A stretch of DNA of 64,000 nt. It comes from Amoebidium appalachense (taxonomy: Eukaryota > Ichthyosporea). The position numbers were made by a program, and so were the translations under genes. Within the stretch, counting starts at the first letter, position 1; every line of letters begins with the position of its first letter. The notes beneath the pieces were generated by a model. The model made no database searches, had not been told where the DNA came from, and was given only the letters and a program-made list of their open reading frames with translations. The DNA is taken from contig CAVNZM010000004.1 of NCBI GenBank assembly GCA_963693365.1, positions 4,092,001 through 4,156,000 on the forward strand. Reading direction: 5' to 3'. This document shows positions 55,447 to 64,000 of this stretch, piece by piece.

Positions 55447-56254
55447 ACGAAGTCTCAGGTGTTTTGGTGTGCTTGGGCCTGGGCTTAGCGGCAGGGGTGG
55501 TCTTGGCAGGAGTGGTCTTGGTGGTAGGGGTGGTCTTGGCAGGAGTGGTCTTGGTGGTAGGGGTGGTCTTGGCAGGAGTGGTCTTGGTGGTAGGGGTGGT
55601 CTTGGCAGGAGTGGTCTTGGCGGCAGGGGTGGGGGCAGTCACAGGGGCGGTCTTTGCGACAGGGGTGGTCTTGGCAGGAGTGGTCTTGGCGGCAGGGGTG
55701 GGGGCAGTCACAGGGGCGGTCTTTGCGACAGGGGTGGGGGCAGTCACAGGGGTGGTCTTTGCGGCAGGGGTGGGGGCAGTCACAGGGGCGGTCTTTGCGA
55801 CAGGGGTGGGGGCAGTCACAGGGGTGGTCTTTGCGGCAGGGGTGGGGGCAGTCACAGTGGTGGTGTTGGCGGCAGGGGTGGGGTCAGCAGTCACAGTGGT
55901 GGTGTTGGCGGCAATGGTAGTCTTGCGAGGGCCACTGAAAATGTAGTTTTCATAGGCCACCTGGCCATCCCGACGGGGTGCTGCAGCCCGTTGCAGGCTG
56001 GCAAGCTCGGCCTGCAGGGTCTTGATCTGCTCTTCGGCTGCCCTCAGTCGTGCCTCTACATCAGAGGGCTGGGGTTGGGGGGGTCGGGGGGTACGCGCAG
56101 CATTCTCATTGGTCACTTGACTGCGGAGGCTGGTGAGGTCGGTGCGGAGGCTGGTGACGTCGGTGTGCAGGGCCGTTAAGCGAGACGAATGGTCCGTGTA
56201 CAGAAAATCAAAGCGCTTCTGCAGCTGTTGAAGCTCCTCTTTCCAAGAATCCAT
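55447..56254 (-). CDS. Element coiled-coil protein with TP-rich repeats (C terminus in gap)
   Basis: From ATG 56254 about 269 residues are visible before the gap. Residues 1-50 and 65-92 are heptad-like coiled coils (MDSWKEELQQLQKRFDF; VEARLRAAEEQIKTLQAEL) separated by a Pro-rich hinge. From about 115 a ten-residue repeat runs into the gap, variants of TPAAKTTPVTA and TPVAKTAPVTA followed by KTTP repeats. The last visible residues are PKHTKTPETS. A TATA-like CATATAAAA lies ~97 bases upstream on the same strand. Such Thr/Pro-rich repeats are typical of extended, often glycosylated or structural regions. No family is recognised. The coiled-coil plus low-complexity plan resembles the gene at 48189-49412. 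Confidence 0.65.
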
Positions 56255-56350
56255 GTTTCGTGTGAGTGTTTGAAAAACAAGTTTGTTGTGTGTCGCCTTT
56301 TACTATTGAGTGTCAGTGTTGAAATGAGTGAATGTGACCGTGTGTGCTGC

Positions 56351-56359
56351 TTTTATATG
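56351..56359 (-). promoter_or_regulatory. TATA-like box for the TP-rich coiled-coil gene
   Basis: CATATAAAA on the minus strand, about 97 bases before ATG 56254, a plausible distance for a TATA box with a 65-base leader. Confidence 0.5.
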
Positions 56360-56550
56360 CCACGGTACAAAGCAGCTTACAGCAATGGTGCCAAGGCTCA
56401 ATGGGATAGATCTCTCCAATCAACGGTCATTGTCACTCAAACGGCCTTGATGGTTGGCAAAGTATCACGTCTAAGCTTGATGAAAACAAACCCGTGGCTG
56501 CTAACCATTGGCCGGGTATAGATCTAACCAAAAAAGGAAGGCACAACAAA

Positions 56551-57438
56551 TTGGTGCCTGCACACGGAGCATGCCTATAGGCTGTTTAGACACCACACGT
56601 GTAGGGCGCTGCCTCTTGGCACCAACCAGAAGAGGGTAGAAATTGGTGCCTGCACACGGAGCATGCCTATAGGCTGTTTAGACACCACACGTGTAGGGCG
56701 CTGCCTCTTGGCACCAACCAGAAGAGGGTAGAAATTGGTGCCTGCACACGGAGCATGCCTATAGGCTGTTTAGACACCACACGTGTAGGGCGCTGCCTCT
56801 TGGCACCAACCAGAAGAGGGTAGAAATTGGTGCCTGCACACGGAGCATGCCTATAGGCTGTTTAGACACCACACGTGTAGGGCGCTGCCTCTTGGCACCA
56901 ACCAGAAGAGGGTAGAAATTGGTGCCTGCACACGGAGCATGCCTATAGGCTGTTTAGACACCACACGTGTAGGGCGCTGCCTCTTGGCACCAACCAGAAG
57001 AGGGTAGAAATTGGTGCCTGCACACGGAGCATGCCTATAGGCTGTTTAGACACCACACGTGTAGGGCGCTGCCTCTTGGCACCAACCAGAAGAGGGTAGA
57101 AATTGGTGCCTGCACACGGAGCATGCCTATAGGCTGTTTAGACACCACACGTGTAGGGCGCTGCCTCTTGGCACCAACCAGAAGAGGGTAGAAATTGGTG
57201 CCTGCACACGGAGCATGCCTATAGGCTGTTTAGACACCACACGTGTAGGGCGCTGCCTCTTGGCACCAACCAGAAGAGGGTAGAAATTGGTGCCTGCACA
57301 CGGAGCATGCCTATAGGCTGTTTAGACACCACACGTGTAGGGCGCTGCCTCTTGGCACCAACCAGAAGAGGGTAGAAATTGGTGCCTGCACACGGAGCAT
57401 GCCTATAGGCTGTTTAGACACCACACGTGTTGTGGCTT
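56551..57438 (+). repeat. 92-bp tandem array, ~9.6 copies, next to the right terminal repeat
   Basis: TTGGTGCCTGCACACGGAGC starts copies at 56551 and then every 92 bp to 57379; the last copy is cut short at about 57430. Copies look identical. Within each unit TTGGTGCC and GGCACCAA can pair as a hairpin around a GCCTATAGGC palindrome and a CACACGTGT. The same TTGGTGCC also occurs near 46101 at the other end of the element. Confidence 0.96.
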
Positions 57439-57684
57439 CTGCCTTTATCACCCACACACCCACACGTGCCAACATACACTATCCTCCCCGTGAGTGGCAT
57501 GCCAGTCTCCCCTGCCCCCCTGCCCCCCTGCTCCCCTGCCCCCCAGCCCCCCTGCCCCCCTGCTCCCCTGCCCATATGCACACCCACACACTGGGTGCCC
57601 CCCCCAGCCCCCCTGCCTCCCGGAACCAGGCCCCCCAGTGGTGGCATTCCAACACGTGCATGCTAGAAGATGGTTTTATTGGCA

Positions 57685-58113
57685 TTAGAACCTAGGCATG
57701 ACCAGTGCCGTGAAGCCTTCTCTGTTGAGTTCCAATTGGCCGTCGCTGTTGATCTGTGTGAGCCAGATGACTTCCATCCCACACTGGGCACTCACGTGGA
57801 TGCCATGCAGAATGAAGCCATCCACAATGCTCTTAATCTTTGCTGCTTTTGGAAACTCGTTACCATAAAAGTGCACACGTGTCTGGTGCATGGGATAGCT
57901 CAGACGGTAGAACACTATCTGGCCCATTGCTGTCTTGTATAGGTTCCATGACTTAACTTCAATCAGCTCGGTAGCTGTAAGTATATCAATTCGCCCGTGT
58001 ATTGTATTAACTTCAACAGTACCATCAAGCTTATCAGCAAGCATGTCACGCACCACTTTCTCTACACTTCCATTGCGCCGTGCTACATGAACAAATGGTC
58101 TTAACTCAGCCAT
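57685..58113 (-). CDS. PD-(D/E)XK nuclease-like protein, right repeat copy
   Basis: The predicted protein is identical to that of 44839-45267, encoded in the opposite orientation so that both copies read toward the middle of the element. It has the same IDILT-x5-IEVK core, the same GQIVFY motif and the same AATAAA after the stop. Identity of the two copies points to recent duplication, gene conversion between the repeats, or collapse of one locus by the assembler. Confidence 0.75.
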   Translation of the reverse strand: MAELRPFVHVARRNGSVEKVVRDMLADKLDGTVEVNTIHGRIDILTATELIEVKSWNLYKTAMGQIVFYRLSYPMHQTRVHFYGNEFPKAAKIKSIVDGFILHGIHVSAQCGMEVIWLTQINSDGQLELNREGFTALVMPRF

Positions 58114-58282
58114 ACATGGGGGATAGATAGTATCACACAACCATGGTTCCCCCACTCTCCCCAGCCTCCTGTGCACGTGTGCCTCCCCCGACCCCCTGCC
58201 TCCCCTGCACGTGTGCCCCCCCTCCTGCCGGAACCACGGCCCCCAGTGGTGGCAGCCAGTGCCTTACATGCTAATCTATTCT

Positions 58283-58378
58283 ATGGCCACATGGCCAGAT
58301 GGCCAGATTGTTTTGACTTCAGGTGGATCCCCCCCCTGCTCACAGACTGAATTTGATCTGGCCATCTGGCCATCTGGG
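58283..58378. promoter_or_regulatory. Subterminal TGGCCAGA motif cluster (right)
   Basis: Mirror image of the left cluster within the right terminal repeat, with the same opposed arrangement of GGCCAGAT motifs around a BamHI-like GGATCC and C-run. Confidence 0.6.
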
Positions 58379-58491
58379 TATAAACCGTTTTCTGTTCTAA
58401 TATTGGAGAACTGTCGATAGTGATAGAAAATGTCATTGGAAGAACAATCGGGAAATCCCGCGGTGTGACAACCAATCAGAATGAAGCAATA

Positions 58492-58885
58492 TTGGGATAT
58501 TCGGGTTGGTTGTAAGGTTTTCAGGTCGGGCCGAAGGCCCTAACGGGCCGCAGGCCCGCTTATTGGGCCGCCAGGCCCTAGGCCGCTAGGCCGCTAGGCC
58601 CGGGGCCCCGGGGACCGGGGGCCCGACCCGGCCCGCGAGCCACCCCCGGCCCGGCCCGCGGGGGCCCAGGGGGGGGGGGGTTAGCAGTCACTGCTAACCC
58701 CCCCCCCCTCGGGCCCCCGCGGGCCGGGCCGGGGGTGGCTCGCGGGTCGGGTCGGGCCCCCGGTCCCCGGGGCCCCGGGCCTAGCGGCCTAGCGGCCTAG
58801 GGCCTGGCGGCCCAATAAGCGGGCCTGCGGCCCGTTAGGGCCTTCGGCCCGACCTGAAAACCTTACAACCAACCCGAATATCCCA
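58492..58885. mobile_element. GC-rich near-perfect palindrome (fold-back element)
   Basis: Arms of about 190 bp match with very few differences. They begin TTGGGATATTCGGGTTGG and end CCAACCCGAATATCCCAA, and meet around TTAGCAGTCACTGCTAA. The arms are built from GGCC-rich blocks (GGGCCGAAGGCCC, GGCCGCTAGGCC) and G9-12/C9 runs near the centre. No coding potential is seen. It starts one base after the large element ends. The structure fits a fold-back or MITE-type element. Confidence 0.8.
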
Positions 58886-59035
58886 ACATGCTTTCGCCAC
58901 GCTCCGATCGATTGGGTGCCTGTCAGGAGTGTCTCTGCCGTGAGCTGGGCATTCGCATTCCACAGATCGCGTCGAATGGCTCGTGTAATTGGCTGCAGAT
59001 CTTTCGCGGCTCTGGGCGAACTTTGGCCTGAACCG
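58886..59035 (-). pseudogene. Possible coding fragment cut by the palindromic element
   Basis: A minus-strand frame (PRAAKDLQPITRAIRRDL...TLLTGTQSIGAWRKHVG) of normal composition runs up to the edge of the palindrome and stops making sense inside it. It may be a remnant of a gene or older transposon into which the palindrome inserted. No family is recognised. Confidence 0.25.
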
Positions 59036-59052
59036 CTTGTATCCGCGGCGAA

Positions 59053-59088
59053 CCGGCCGGGCGGGCCCTCATAGCGAACCGGCCGACG
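59053..59088 (-). repeat. 36-bp GC-rich dispersed motif, right copy
   Basis: Inverted copy of the motif at 43472, with one mismatch, followed by (CA)n at 59090-59150. Similarity stops abruptly at the end of the motif. Confidence 0.75.
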
Positions 59089-59089
59089 T

Positions 59090-59130
<41 letters not shown>

Positions 59131-60540
59131 TGTCCACACACACACACACACACGACAACTTCCAACCACAAACTTTACCACTACTAACTAAACTAACAAT
59201 TGCAACTTAGAGTGAATCGATAGCATTGACTTTTGAACGTTAACACTGGTTTCACTATCAGAATCATGCTTGATCAAGATATATCGGAACACAGATGTGA
59301 AAAGAATTATCATCAAACCGTTGTCATGCCGCGAAGACAGGCCTACCATATTAGTAGGCCCGGGCCTTGAGTCTCAAAGTGCCACGTGCACGTACGTACA
59401 CACTGCAGTCACTGAAGTTGGGTGTCTGTGCTTAGGGTAGGCCACTGGGTCACCGAGGCTCCGTGAGTCCGTGGCAGACCCAGTCACTTCTGTATATGTA
59501 CATGTAGCGAGCATGAGTATCGACACGTATCACATGGCATAGCCTTTATTTAAAGTTTCTGACAGACTTTCTCTTCTGTCAGTGTCTGTGCAATAAATGA
59601 CTATCCGCAATGATACAGACTCTGAGCCAGAATAAAAATAAAAAAGACCGAGTACCATGACAGTTATAAACGACACACACAGACGTGTGTGACGACAATT
59701 CGTCACCGCGGCCGTGGTGCCATGCTCATTGCTCAGTCGACATCAGTCAGTGAGGCTGTGAGGCTGTGAGTCCTGTGACCTACTGTATGTACCCCGTTCC
59801 TGCGGCACTGCGCTTTACACACTGTGTCAGGTCAGGAACGCGACCAGTTATGCCTGGCTGTCACTTGTACGTTATAGTGGGCCGGGAGCCGGCTGCTGAG
59901 GAACATTTTCTGCGCACTGGCCACTGTGGCCAGGTGTACACTGACTACACTGTACAGTGGACACGTACTTTTGGCCCGGACAACGGCATGATTGGCAGAT
60001 TGGCATATGGAGATGCATAGTATTATTGGCTGTCTTTATCCCATTGGAATGAGTGGAATCCGATCCTTGTGAACACTGATTGGTAGTCGTTTATCAAGCA
60101 AATTCCTTAGGCAACGTTGGTCACAGTAGCCTGAGCCGCTGGTGTCTTGCGATCTAATTAGTATTAGAAGTGGATATTTGTCATTTGCGTTTATTCCGTA
60201 TGAAGATGCGACTTCGTCCTGAAAAGGGCTGATTCTACAGGCGCTAGGACGGAGTTACATCGTCAAAAACACAATGGAATACGGTCATATCAAATAGTCC
60301 AAAAAAATACAAAGGAAATAACTCACAGCACTCATAGCTATGGGATCTTGTACGCCTCTCCGTGGGTGTTTCTAGATGGCCGTGCGTGGGGGTTATGCCT
60401 TTTCTGGACTCGCGGATACAATGAGAATAACGACATCCAATCAGAATCAGCGACGTGTAAAGGCCTATTCTACCTGTGGACCAATCAGCATGCGCTGGGC
60501 ACGACTGTTGCATAGCTTCACAATAGTACGATCATAACAA
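59090..60540. other. Intergenic region right of the element
   Basis: It contains the (CA)n at 59090-59150 and a short GGCCTAC...GTAGGCC inverted repeat near 59340. Several short frames have no recognisable domain. Confidence 0.5.
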
Positions 60541-60549
60541 TATATAAAT
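60541..60549 (+). promoter_or_regulatory. TATA box of the membrane glycoprotein gene
   Basis: TATATAAAT lies about 140 bases upstream of ATG 60686, followed by a C-rich and then pyrimidine-rich stretch in which transcription could start. Confidence 0.6.
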
Positions 60550-60685
60550 AACTCAAGGCCCCTTCTCACTCATTGTCACTGTGCAACGGGGTCGTCAGCA
60601 GCACGACGATTAACACTTTGACAGTCTGTTAACCAAGTCAACTCGTAGTAGTAGGGCTTTCTGTGTCCGTAATAGTTTTTCAAAC

Positions 60686-62629
60686 ATGAAGTCCGTTCTC
60701 TCTCTCCTCTCTTTTGCCTATCTATCTTCGGCTGCCACAATCAACATTGCCAACACAGACGATGCATCCGCTCTTCTCGCCACTGCTCAAGCGGGTGACA
60801 CCGTTGTTTTTGGTGCGGGTGAACATCCCATCGCTGCTTCTCTAGACATTCCCCACGACCTCACCATCCAGGGGGCTGCCGGTGCAATTCTTGCACCCGC
60901 ATCCAGCGTTGAATATGTTTTCACCATCTCAAAGCCCAACGTCAAGGCCCAGATTTCTGGTGTCGGGTTGAAGCACCGCACAACGGGGAATGTGTGCGAC
61001 CTTGCCACACCCTACGCACTGCAGGCCAACTTCTCAATGGCCATCCGCAACCCGCGCATTCAGAACAACAAAGTCTCGCTCGAGGCCGACCTTGGTTATT
61101 GGTACAACACCCGCTATGTCTCCGACATTTCCTTTGCCAACTGCTCTTACCTCGTCGACGGCCCCACCGGGGACAGCAAGATGACGGGTTACCAATGGGT
61201 TCTGTACAGTGACACCTGCACAGCCTCCGTTTTCTTCAGTGTTGCCTTCAACAAGCTCGTCAACTGCGGCGTTGCCGTGGACAAGACACCCACCTCCAAG
61301 TTTGTGAAATATCTCGCCGATATCGAGGCCAATATGAAGGAATACGTTGAGAAGATTAGCGCCACAAAGAACCTGCGCGTGCCCGTCACCCGCCAGGGTA
61401 ACGCAATCGCCAAGCTGCGTGTGCAGATTGACCGTGAGAGCTCCGTGTCTGCCACCATCACCATCAACTACCCCCAGGCAGAGCTCCAGGCCGTCATCAC
61501 TAAGGTCGGTGTCAAGGAGGTCGACGGAGTCAACACGTCAAACATTGTTATTACCGTCAACTTGCCTTCCCCGTACACAATCACCGGCGGCTCTCAGGGC
61601 AACCTTACCCTTAGCAACATGAACATCCCCAATGCCAACGCCACCAACTGGGTTATGGGTGCTGGTTGCAACAACCTTGCCGCCAATGAGATTTGCAACA
61701 GCACGTTCGACTTCAACATCACCACGTGCGACCTGACGGGCCAGTACAAGGCCCTTAACGTTCCCATCGGCTGCATGCCCTCCGCTATCGCCGCCGGCAC
61801 ATGCCCCACCATGCTCTCCAATTTTGCCGACATTGAGTTCTTCATCAGCACCAACAACTTCTGCAATGTTACCGAGTTCAACCTTTCAGCTCTGTTCACC
61901 GTCGACGTTCTCCTGCGCACCGACAACACCTACGTCGCCGACCGCCCCACCACCCTTTTCGACCTTGGCGCTATGTCTTACTGGTCCCTCCGCATGTGGA
62001 CTAACTCTACCGGTGTCGGCCTTCGCGACGCCCAAGTCACTAAGTTCGTCCGCGTCTCCGATGGCGACTGTGCACCTTACACTGACCCCTACACCGACAT
62101 CACCACCCTGACCCAGTCTTTCAAGCCCCTCCTCACCCCCCCCGAGATCCAGATGCCTATCCCCGTTACCGCCGCTCTCACCTGCGCCTCTTCCACCGCC
62201 ACTAGCAACAATGTTACCCTCACATGGACCGTTCTTGTCGATTACCTTGACACCACCGCCCGCCGCCGTCGTCGCGAGGCCGAGATCGTTCGTCGCGAAT
62301 CGGGTGAGCTCGAGGCGAGCAACGGATTCGGTGTGAAGTACGCCCCCGCAGACATTGCTAAGAGCAACCAGGTTGCCGGGGCCAGCGGTTCTTCAAACAG
62401 CACGACGCTCATTCTTGTGTGTGTGGGCGTGGCCGTTGTGTTGCTTCTGTGCTGCTGTGTGTGTGCTGGTGTTGGGTTTGTTCTGTACTGCCGCAACAAG
62501 AGGTCTCAGGAGAAGGAAGTGCTTGTGAGCAACACTGGTTTTGCTTCGGGTAGTGCCGCCCCTCTGCCTGCAAGCAGCGCGGATATGTTCAAGTCTCGTG
62601 CTAGCATGGTGCCTCCAATGCAGATGTAA
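60686..62629 (+). CDS. Type I membrane glycoprotein with beta-helix-like N terminus
   Basis: An intronless 647-codon gene. Residues 1-17 (MKSVLSLLSFAYLSSAA) are a signal peptide. Residues 27-70 (DTVVFGAGEHPIAASLDIPHDLTIQGA) read like the first coils of a pectate-lyase-type right-handed beta helix, whose catalytic residues are not seen. The middle has at least a dozen Cys and several N-x-S/T sites (ANCS, CNST, FNIT, CNVTEFNLS). A run of five Arg at 526-530 looks like a furin-type cleavage site. It is followed by a linker, one membrane span (about 572-601, LILVCVGVAVVLLLCCCVC) and a 46-residue cytoplasmic tail. Extracellular Cys-rich region, polybasic site, TM and short tail recall ZP-domain proteins, but I cannot identify a ZP domain. 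Codons end mostly in C, unlike the genes to the left, which suggests strong expression. AATAAA lies at 62807. Confidence 0.75.
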   Translation: MKSVLSLLSFAYLSSAATINIANTDDASALLATAQAGDTVVFGAGEHPIAASLDIPHDLTIQGAAGAILAPASSVEYVFTISKPNVKAQISGVGLKHRTTGNVCDLATPYALQANFSMAIRNPRIQNNKVSLEADLGYWYNTRYVSDISFANCSYLVDGPTGDSKMTGYQWVLYSDTCTASVFFSVAFNKLVNCGVAVDKTPTSKFVKYLADIEANMKEYVEKISATKNLRVPVTRQGNAIAKLRVQIDRESSVSATITINYPQAELQAVITKVGVKEVDGVNTSNIVITVNLPSPYTITGGSQGNLTLSNMNIPNANATNWVMGAGCNNLAANEICNSTFDFNITTCDLTGQYKALNVPIGCMPSAIAAGTCPTMLSNFADIEFFISTNNFCNVTEFNLSALFTVDVLLRTDNTYVADRPTTLFDLGAMSYWSLRMWTNSTGVGLRDAQVTKFVRVSDGDCAPYTDPYTDITTLTQSFKPLLTPPEIQMPIPVTAALTCASSTATSNNVTLTWTVLVDYLDTTARRRRREAEIVRRESGELEASNGFGVKYAPADIAKSNQVAGASGSSNSTTLILVCVGVAVVLLLCCCVCAGVGFVLYCRNKRSQEKEVLVSNTGFASGSAAPLPASSADMFKSRASMVPPMQM

Positions 62630-62806
62630 AGAGCATCTGAATTTTTGTTTTAGAGTACAAAGGTTTTCATGGGTTTTTCCTAGGTTAACGTTTAATTAAG
62701 TAATATATTTACTTAATTTGAAAATAATAAGAGTATGTAATGCACTGGTGAGTTCTTGCACTGTGTGGAACACTCGCCTGTTGGCCCCCCTTTCAGAATT
62801 TTAGTG

Positions 62807-62812
62807 AATAAA
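62807..62812 (+). terminator. Poly(A) signal AATAAA
   Basis: AATAAA about 180 bases after the stop of the membrane glycoprotein gene, in otherwise AT-rich 3' sequence. Confidence 0.5.
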
Positions 62813-62957
62813 TACACACTAAGGAAGTTCAACCACAAATCGGACCTAAACAACTGCAATAAACTGTGTATCCGATCATCTTTCGATTGAGTGAAGATTT
62901 ACTTTGGGGGGAGAAAAAAACCCGTCCCCCCCCCCCCCCCTCCCCCGGGCCCCCAAA

Positions 62958-63011
<54 letters not shown>

Positions 63012-63890
63012 GCCCCGGCCTACCCGGCCACCCTCTCTCTCTTCCTCGTGAGATACCCTTTTTTTTTATTCGCTGGGGTGACTGATATAAGCATGCCCGG
63101 GATGCATGCATGCACATGTCTTTTGTCATGCACACTTTGCCCAGTTAACATTTGGTTGTTCAAGTTCTTTTTGACTATGTTGGGCCCGGGTCTCAAAACG
63201 AGATGCCCGTGTTGGGCTTCAAACCGAAATTTGTCACAAGTTTCAAGTTTCGTGTTAAACCCAAGTACCTCAGGATGCGTGCACGGACACACAAGTACAC
63301 GTCCTCACACGCAAACACACGCCGACACAAAACAAAGATACAAGCACACTCGTACGTGCACACGGGCATATGTACAACACACAGATTCACACACACGTAC
63401 GCACACGGACGCGCACAAGAACACGCACACACATGCACAAGCACAACACAGATGTGCGCACACAAACACAGACCCGCACACACGCACACACATACATGCA
63501 CACAAACACACACACATATACACATACCGTGAGAAACACACAATCGCACACCGTACACACATGTGACACATGGATTACTACACACACAAAAAAAAACGAA
63601 AAAAAGAAAAAAAGAAAAACAAATGAAAAAAAGAAAGGCAAGAAATACCTTAGCATACCAGGCCCCTAAAGAAAAAAACAAAACCCTACTGGTAGAGTAA
63701 CAGAAAACGTGACTTACGTAAAGGCATGAAAAGTTATTCGGAAAAAAGGAAAGAAATTTAACAACTATGACGTATCAGTGCTGGAAAGAAAAAGCAAAGT
63801 GGGAACGTCGTAAAAGCAAACCGAAGCCCACCTTACTTTTACGACGTATCATGCTTCAAGGATTTCCAGCACTGTCATTTAGTAAAGTCC

Positions 63891-63921
<31 letters not shown>

Positions 63922-64000
63922 ATTCCCTTTGCCCCCCCTCCCCCGGCCCCCAGGCCCGCCTCTCTCGCACCCCCTCCCCCCTCCCTCCTCCTCCCCTTCC
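62813..64000. other. CA-rich intergenic DNA at the right edge
   Basis: It contains a C-run and (CA)n at 62930-63010, degenerate CA-rich DNA to about 63590, and a decayed inverted repeat (ATGACGTATCAGTGCTGGAAA at 63766 against TTTCCAGCACTGTCAT at 63862; TTTTACGACGTATCAT at 63837 pairing around 63805). A C-run lies at about 63892-63920. No gene is seen. Confidence 0.5.

Larger units (their letters stand above)
57449..58490 (-). repeat. Right terminal inverted repeat
   Basis: 1042 bp, reverse complement of 44460-45503. The outer end CCAATCAGAATGAAGCAAT is followed directly by the palindromic element starting at 58492. The inner end adjoins the 92-bp tandem array. Confidence 0.93.

Noticed and set aside
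56324-56521. Short plus-strand frame MSECDRVCCFYMPRY...
   Set aside because: It lies over the TATA-containing upstream region of the minus-strand coiled-coil gene and has no domain or downstream signal.
60244-60513. 89-codon minus-strand frame upstream of the membrane glycoprotein gene
   Set aside because: It lies just upstream of the TATA box of that gene, has no recognisable domain and no supporting splice or poly(A) signals.

Overview
The window is intron-rich eukaryotic nuclear DNA. Genes are spliced with GT-AG introns (one probable GC-AG). There are TATA-like and AATAAA signals and RNA polymerase III-type tRNA genes. Introns and intergenic DNA are packed with (CA)n/(TG)n, (GA)n, (CCCT)n and very long C or G homopolymers. 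The recognisable host genes are a CCDC174 orthologue, a DNAJC14-like J-domain/Jiv90 protein, a SIRT6/7-type sirtuin, a bHLH-leucine-zipper factor and a secreted NTR/TIMP-like plus PSI-like protein. This set would fit a unicellular relative of animals, but the window alone does not prove the lineage.

Layout. 1-6756 (+): 3' part of the NTR/PSI-like secreted protein gene. 9702-16126 (+): a nine-exon bHLH-leucine-zipper transcription factor gene. 17242-17943 (-): three near-identical tRNA-His(GTG) genes in tandem. 18239-27941 (-): a nine-exon CCDC174 orthologue with partly duplicated exon ends in its introns. 27942-31636: gene-poor, with a duplicated segment. 31637-35626 (-): a four-exon SIRT6/7-type deacylase with a MITE-like insertion in an intron. 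37117-38358 (+): an intronless four-TM DNAJC14-like gene. 38359-44459: mostly low-complexity DNA with one candidate exon.

44460-58490 is the unusual part. It is a ~14.0-kb segment bounded by inverted repeats of ~1.04 kb that differ by only one substitution and one 2-nt G-run length change. Each repeat carries a complete, identical gene for a small PD-(D/E)XK nuclease-like protein, pointing inward. Between them are a protein with two small Cys/His zinc-type motifs, a two-TM protein, two coiled-coil/proline- or TP-rich proteins, a spliced but apparently frameshifted gene whose introns consist of minisatellites, and several tandem arrays (47, 66, 67, 92 and 131 bp units). I see no DDE transposase, integrase, DNA polymerase B or capsid gene, but 500 N (54947-55446) hide part of it. 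I read it as a large, possibly virus-like or transposon-like mobile element of unknown class. The main alternatives are two oppositely oriented ~1-kb nuclease units, or a scaffolding artefact at the gap.

Immediately outside the right repeat is a ~394-bp GC-rich near-perfect palindrome (fold-back element). 58886-60685 holds no certain gene. 60686-62629 (+) is an intronless gene for a type I membrane glycoprotein with a beta-helix-like N terminus and a furin-like RRRRR site. The rest to 64000 is CA-rich intergenic DNA.

Exon coordinates below come from reading frame, splice-site consensus and phase agreement. No transcript or database evidence was available.
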